From: an uncultured Clostridia bacterium
GTDB taxonomy: Bacteria; Bacillota; Clostridia; Oscillospirales; Acutalibacteraceae
Direction: 5' to 3'
DNA length: 9,089 nucleotides
NCBI GenBank assembly: GCA_945221685.1
Contig: CALYNN010000056.1
Span: 1-9,089 of the forward strand
Part shown: positions 6,070-9,089 of the stretch, piece by piece
How positions within the stretch are numbered: position 1 is the first letter of the stretch
Layout of the letters: every line of letters starts with the position of its first letter
The notes under the pieces: model-generated
The model's database searches: none
What the model saw: only the letters and a program-made list of their open reading frames with translations
What the model was told of the DNA's origin: nothing
Translations under genes and position numbers: made by a program

Positions 6070-7263
6070 ATGAAATTCAGCGAGAACCTGCGCAGACTTC
6101 GTAAGGAACGGGGATATTCACAGGAGTACCTTGCCGAGCAGCTTAATGTTACGCGCCAAACAATTTCAAAATGGGAAAACGCTACCGCCATGCCCGACCT
6201 TAAAAAGATTACCGAAACGGCAGAGCTTTTCGGTGTAAGTATGGACGAATTACTCGGTATTGAGGCAGGATTCAAGGTTGATACCGCACGGACGGAATAT
6301 AACAATCAATACCACGATTTAAAAATTTCGCAGCAGGAAAGGAAAACAAATACTCTTATAATTATAGTTGTAATACTTTCTGTACTGCTGGTGGCATCTG
6401 CCTTCTTCATTGCCGTTTTGACTGTTAATCAGTCAAAAATGTTTTCTTCTCTGCAAGGCGAGATAAGCGCTCTGCGCTCTCAATATTCAAGCATAACTAT
6501 TAACAAAACCGATGATTATGATGACACATCGTATTGCTACGACGCCAATGCCACAGTTGTTGGCTATAACAAGGATAACCCCAAGCTTGTTGATATTGAG
6601 CTGACCTATCAGCCTGACTCTTATCCCAAGGACGCAGAAATTTATTTTATCGTTAATGATAAGGACAACGGCACAAGGCGGGTTGACGCAGAAAACAAAA
6701 ACAATATTTTTACCGCAACAACACAATTTGATATAACTGCCCAAGCAGACAGCTTTCAGGTATGTATTGATGACGGTAAAACCGTAACGCCTCTTAATTT
6801 TGATGTTTATCTTCCTGAGGAATATTGCAATATTAACGATATATCACTTGATTATTCCTATAATAACAGCATTTTCGGCACAGGTTGCTTTGAAAGCTAT
6901 TTTATTGAACCCGATATTTATGTTAACTATATTTTTGACAGTCCGCTGAAATCCGCGGCTTTAGTTGTTATGTTCGGTGACGAAAGTAAAAAGGAAATTA
7001 ATCTTGATATTCAAAAGAATAATGATACAGGCTTAACGGGCAATTCCTATACTCTTTCATCAAACGAGCTGTATGGATTTCAGTCGGATACCGCACCGAT
7101 GTATGTTGACGCTGTACTGACCTTAGAGGATTCAACGGTTATTCGGTTTTACTATGACCAAGGCGGAGGAGTAGCGATGGGAAACGAAAGTCAAAGTGTA
7201 GCTCTGTCAAGCTACACCTTCAATGTTACTCTGCCGGACGGAACGGTAATTGATTTTAATTAG
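6070..7263 (+). CDS. Membrane-anchored XRE-family regulator with a large extracytoplasmic domain
   Basis: Protein of 397 residues built as a cytoplasmic DNA-binding domain, one membrane segment and a large outer domain. Residues 5-62 form a Cro/C1-type HTH_3 domain (LRRLRKERGYSQEYLAEQLNVTRQTISKWENA..MPDL, recognition region about 17-38). A charged linker (65-93) leads to a single transmembrane helix (about 95-118) and a short possible coiled coil (121-140). The remaining 250 or so residues are acidic, rich in Asn, Asp, Tyr and Ser, and look mostly beta-stranded, with four cysteines (156, 232, 253, 273). The topology puts them outside the cell. I do not recognise this domain. The plan suggests a one-component sensor that reads an external or envelope signal, but this is inference. 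The HTH may also repress its own tandem promoter. A terminator follows directly. Confidence 0.88.
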   Translation: MKFSENLRRLRKERGYSQEYLAEQLNVTRQTISKWENATAMPDLKKITETAELFGVSMDELLGIEAGFKVDTARTEYNNQYHDLKISQQERKTNTLIIIVVILSVLLVASAFFIAVLTVNQSKMFSSLQGEISALRSQYSSITINKTDDYDDTSYCYDANATVVGYNKDNPKLVDIELTYQPDSYPKDAEIYFIVNDKDNGTRRVDAENKNNIFTATTQFDITAQADSFQVCIDDGKTVTPLNFDVYLPEEYCNINDISLDYSYNNSIFGTGCFESYFIEPDIYVNYIFDSPLKSAALVVMFGDESKKEINLDIQKNNDTGLTGNSYTLSSNELYGFQSDTAPMYVDAVLTLEDSTVIRFYYDQGGGVAMGNESQSVALSSYTFNVTLPDGTVIDFN

Positions 7264-7290
7264 CAAACATATAACCGACATAATTTATAT

Positions 7291-7315
7291 AGGGTGCTCC
7301 AGCGGGCACCCTTTT
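7291..7315 (+). terminator. Terminator between the convergent XRE regulator and CorA-like genes
   Basis: GGGTGC (7292-7297) pairs with GCACCC (7306-7311). An outer A-T pair and two inner pairs (one wobble) extend the stem to about nine pairs around a CAGC loop. TTTT follows, then GCATTTT, so it serves the plus-strand regulator gene best. On the minus strand the bases after the stem are AT-rich but not a T-run; it may still act weakly on transcripts from the CorA-like gene ending at 7332. Confidence 0.85.
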
Positions 7316-7331
7316 GCATTTTAGATATTTT

Positions 7332-8249
7332 TTAAAGCCATTTTCTTTTTTTTAGCCAAATAAAAAGTGCCGCTACCACGGCAACAGTCAGTGCCGCCAC
7401 ATAGGCGTAGCCGTATTTCCAACTAAGCTCAGGCATATATTTAAAATTCATTCCGTACCAGCCTACGATGATTGTTATGGGGAAAAACACCGTAGTAAGA
7501 AGCGTAAACCGCTTCATTGACTGATTAAGCCTTATATCAAGAAACGCCTGATAGCTATCCCATATGTGATTAACGCTGTCGCGAAGCAGGTCAATTTTTT
7601 CCTTAAATCTGTCTGCTCTTGCAGAATTCGCCTTTAGACTGCCCTTTTCGCCTCCGTCAAAAAGTCGGTTTTCGCTTTCCGCAAGTCCCTCGCAAATTTC
7701 AATAACCTGCTCACAAAGACTTCTAAAGCACAAAAGTCCGTTTTTTATTTCAAGCAAGCTCTTGTTAAAATCGTTTTCCGTGCTTTCTCCGAATACCGCC
7801 TCCTCAAGCGAATTAAGCCTTTGCTGAAGCTCCTCAAGGTCGCTCTTCCGACTGTTCATTATCTCCTCAAGAAAAAGTCCCACCGCCTTTTCCTCAGTTG
7901 CACTTGAGCAGTTTATTTTTGAAACAAGGCTCATAAAGGCATCGCGCAGGCTTCTTTTTTTATCGTCGTTTGTAACGGCAAGCACAAGATTTTTTGACAC
8001 AAGAAGGGTTACTCGGCAGTTAAGCTCATCTACATCAAGACGAATTACGGCGTAGCTGTCAAAAAGCTCAAGCCTTGACGAAAAGATAGAATTTTTCTTT
8101 ACACATTCCTCATAGGCGCGTGCCGAAAAGCCAAGGGGCTTATAAAGCTTTTCAAGCTCCTTTTCGCTGATATAGCCTAAAGTAAGAATACTGCTGTTTA
8201 TTTCCTGCGCAGATATGCCCACTGCTTCATCCTCTAACTGATAAAACAT
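7332..8249 (-). CDS. corA: CorA-family divalent cation (Mg2+) transporter
   Basis: CorA/2-TM-GxN channel, by family a homopentamer letting Mg2+ (sometimes Co2+, Ni2+ or Zn2+) through the cell membrane. At 305 residues it is of normal length. The N-terminal part (about 1-110) is the alpha/beta cytoplasmic domain. Residues 115-245 are long, charged, heptad-rich helices forming the funnel stalk. The first membrane helix (about 248-264) ends in the selectivity signature YGMNF with GMN at 266-268, followed by KYMPEL in the external loop. The second helix is at 279-298, and the basic tail is KKRKWL. The start ATG has AGGTG five bases upstream. No M-box riboswitch or clear promoter lies in the 94-bp gap to pnp, so read-through from pnp is one way it could be expressed. 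The family is clear; the ion preference is not. Confidence 0.95.
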   Translation of the reverse strand: MFYQLEDEAVGISAQEINSSILTLGYISEKELEKLYKPLGFSARAYEECVKKNSIFSSRLELFDSYAVIRLDVDELNCRVTLLVSKNLVLAVTNDDKKRSLRDAFMSLVSKINCSSATEEKAVGLFLEEIMNSRKSDLEELQQRLNSLEEAVFGESTENDFNKSLLEIKNGLLCFRSLCEQVIEICEGLAESENRLFDGGEKGSLKANSARADRFKEKIDLLRDSVNHIWDSYQAFLDIRLNQSMKRFTLLTTVFFPITIIVGWYGMNFKYMPELSWKYGYAYVAALTVAVVAALFIWLKKRKWL

Positions 8250-8297
8250 ATAATCACCTGTTTTTTAGCATACCCGAAAATATACGGAAATACGCAA

Positions 8298-8323
8298 CAA
8301 ACCGCAGCCGAGGCTGCGGTTTG
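8298..8323 (-). terminator. Hairpin terminator after pnp
   Basis: A perfect 12-pair stem (8298-8309 with 8312-8323; realistically 11 pairs around a CGAG loop) made of CAAACCGCAGCC and its complement. It lies 20 bp downstream of the pnp stop. Read on the minus strand the tail is TTTGTTGCG, a poor T-tract. On the plus strand the tail CTTTTTA is better, but no plus-strand gene leads into it. Incomplete termination could let pnp transcripts continue into the CorA-like gene. Confidence 0.75.
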
Positions 8324-8343
8324 CTTTTTAATACTATAAACAA

Positions 8344-9089
8344 TTAATATTTTCTGTTGTTGCGGTGATTATCTCGTCTTGGCTTTCTTGGGGCCTCGTC
8401 AATATCGTTTTCCGGCTTCATTCCCTCAAGCTCAATCAAAGCGTCTCTTCTTGAAAGATTAATTCTGCCCTGGTCGTCGATTTCAATACACTTAACAATG
8501 ATTGAGTCGCCAACATTAACAACATCTTCAACCTTTTCGGTTCTCTTAACATCGAGCCTTGAGATATGAACAAGACCTTCCTTACCGGGTGCAATTTCAA
8601 CGAATGCGCCAAAATTCATAATTCTTGTAACAATACCGTTATAGAAGGCGCCAACCTCAGGGTCGGTTGCGATAAGCTTAACAACATTTACCGCACCCTC
8701 GCACTTTTCTGCGTCAACACCGCTGATATAAACTCTGCCGTCCTCCTCAATGTTAATCTTAACATCAAAGTCAGCCTGAATTTCCTGAATAACCTTGCCG
8801 CCCTTACCGATAACATCGCCGATTTTGTCGGGGTCGATTGTAAGAGTAAACATCTTTGGAGCGTATTTTGAAAGCTCTGCTCTCGGCTCGCTGATGCAGG
8901 GAAGCATAATTTCATCAAGGATATAATTTCTTGCCTTATGCGTCTTTTCAAAGGCTTCCTTAATGATTTCGGGAGTAAGACCGTGTACCTTAAGGTCCAT
9001 TTGAATTGCTGTGATACCGTTCTTTGTACCTGCAACCTTAAAGTCCATATCGCCGTAGAAATCCTCAAGTCCCTGAATATCAACCATTG
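8344..9089 (-). CDS. pnp: Polyribonucleotide nucleotidyltransferase (PNPase), C-terminal part; 5' end off the window
   Basis: PNPase degrades RNA 3' to 5' with phosphate, releasing nucleoside diphosphates, and works as a trimer in the cytoplasm. The visible 247 residues are roughly the last third of a protein of about 700. They begin near the end of the second RNase PH domain with DIQGLEDFYGDMDFKVAGT; the Asp in LED and the second Asp in GDMD match the E. coli catalytic D486 and D492. Next comes the long helix ITAIQMDLKVHGL..., then a KH domain with the GKGG loop in DKIGDVIGKGGKVIQEI (about 88-104). An S1 RNA-binding domain follows (about 147-220, GIVTRIMNFGAFVEI...GLVHISRL), and a basic tail rich in Arg and Asn. 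The first Met at 9087 is internal, not the start; the gene continues past the right edge. It ends before a strong hairpin. Confidence 0.98.
   Translation of the reverse strand, partial: MVDIQGLEDFYGDMDFKVAGTKNGITAIQMDLKVHGLTPEIIKEAFEKTHKARNYILDEIMLPCISEPRAELSKYAPKMFTLTIDPDKIGDVIGKGGKVIQEIQADFDVKINIEEDGRVYISGVDAEKCEGAVNVVKLIATDPEVGAFYNGIVTRIMNFGAFVEIAPGKEGLVHISRLDVKRTEKVEDVVNVGDSIIVKCIEIDDQGRINLSRRDALIELEGMKPENDIDEAPRKPRRDNHRNNRKY

Noticed and set aside
8250..8343. Promoter or M-box Mg2+ riboswitch upstream of the CorA-like gene
   Set aside because: The gap is too short for an M-box. Candidate -10 boxes such as TAAAAA sit too close to the ribosome site or lack a -35 at proper spacing.
8566..8871. 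Open frame of 101 codons on the plus strand inside pnp
   Set aside because: Antisense shadow of the conserved KH and S1 domains of PNPase.

Overview
The window looks like chromosomal DNA of a low-to-moderate-GC Gram-positive anaerobe, most likely a Clostridia member of the Oscillospiraceae/Ruminococcaceae type. The reasons are AT-rich intergenic DNA with strong sigma-A-like promoters, GGAG/AGGTG Shine-Dalgarno sites, a lipoprotein signal, a long SecA ending in a zinc-binding SEC-C tail, and a single-pass XRE regulator. The taxonomic call is inferred from protein flavour, not from a marker gene search. The first 47 bases are not biological: they are an Illumina/Nextera library adapter with its index, so the left edge is a contig end with untrimmed adapter.

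Layout from left to right. On the minus strand, a small polyprenyl-phosphate sugar-phosphate transferase (402-1019) is followed 29 bp later by the first 108 codons of a LacZ-type beta-galactosidase (48-372), which runs into the adapter. A divergent promoter region (about 1020-1221) separates these from a plus-strand lipoprotein of unknown role (1222-1818). Next comes secA (1951-4695) with its own promoter and a terminator. It is followed by a P-loop NTPase/CYTH fusion protein (4808-5911), again with a promoter and a strong terminator, and by a membrane-anchored XRE-type regulator (6070-7263) ending in a terminator. Two minus-strand genes close the window: a CorA-like divalent cation channel (7332-8249), convergent with the regulator, and the C-terminal third of polynucleotide phosphorylase (8344-9089, cut by the right edge).

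Most genes look monocistronic. There are four clear hairpins, and a promoter can be read in front of five of the genes. The exception is the transferase-lacZ pair, which lacks a hairpin between its members and may be co-transcribed. SecA (protein export) and PNPase (RNA turnover) are housekeeping genes; the rest are accessory envelope, signalling or ion-transport functions with no obvious shared pathway.

I saw no CRISPR array, tRNA, rRNA, transposase, phage gene or riboswitch. I found no convincing new multi-gene system. The most interesting objects are two single proteins: the kinase-like/CYTH fusion and the XRE regulator with a large extracytoplasmic domain. The clearest unusual signal is the adapter artefact, which creates a false protein tail.
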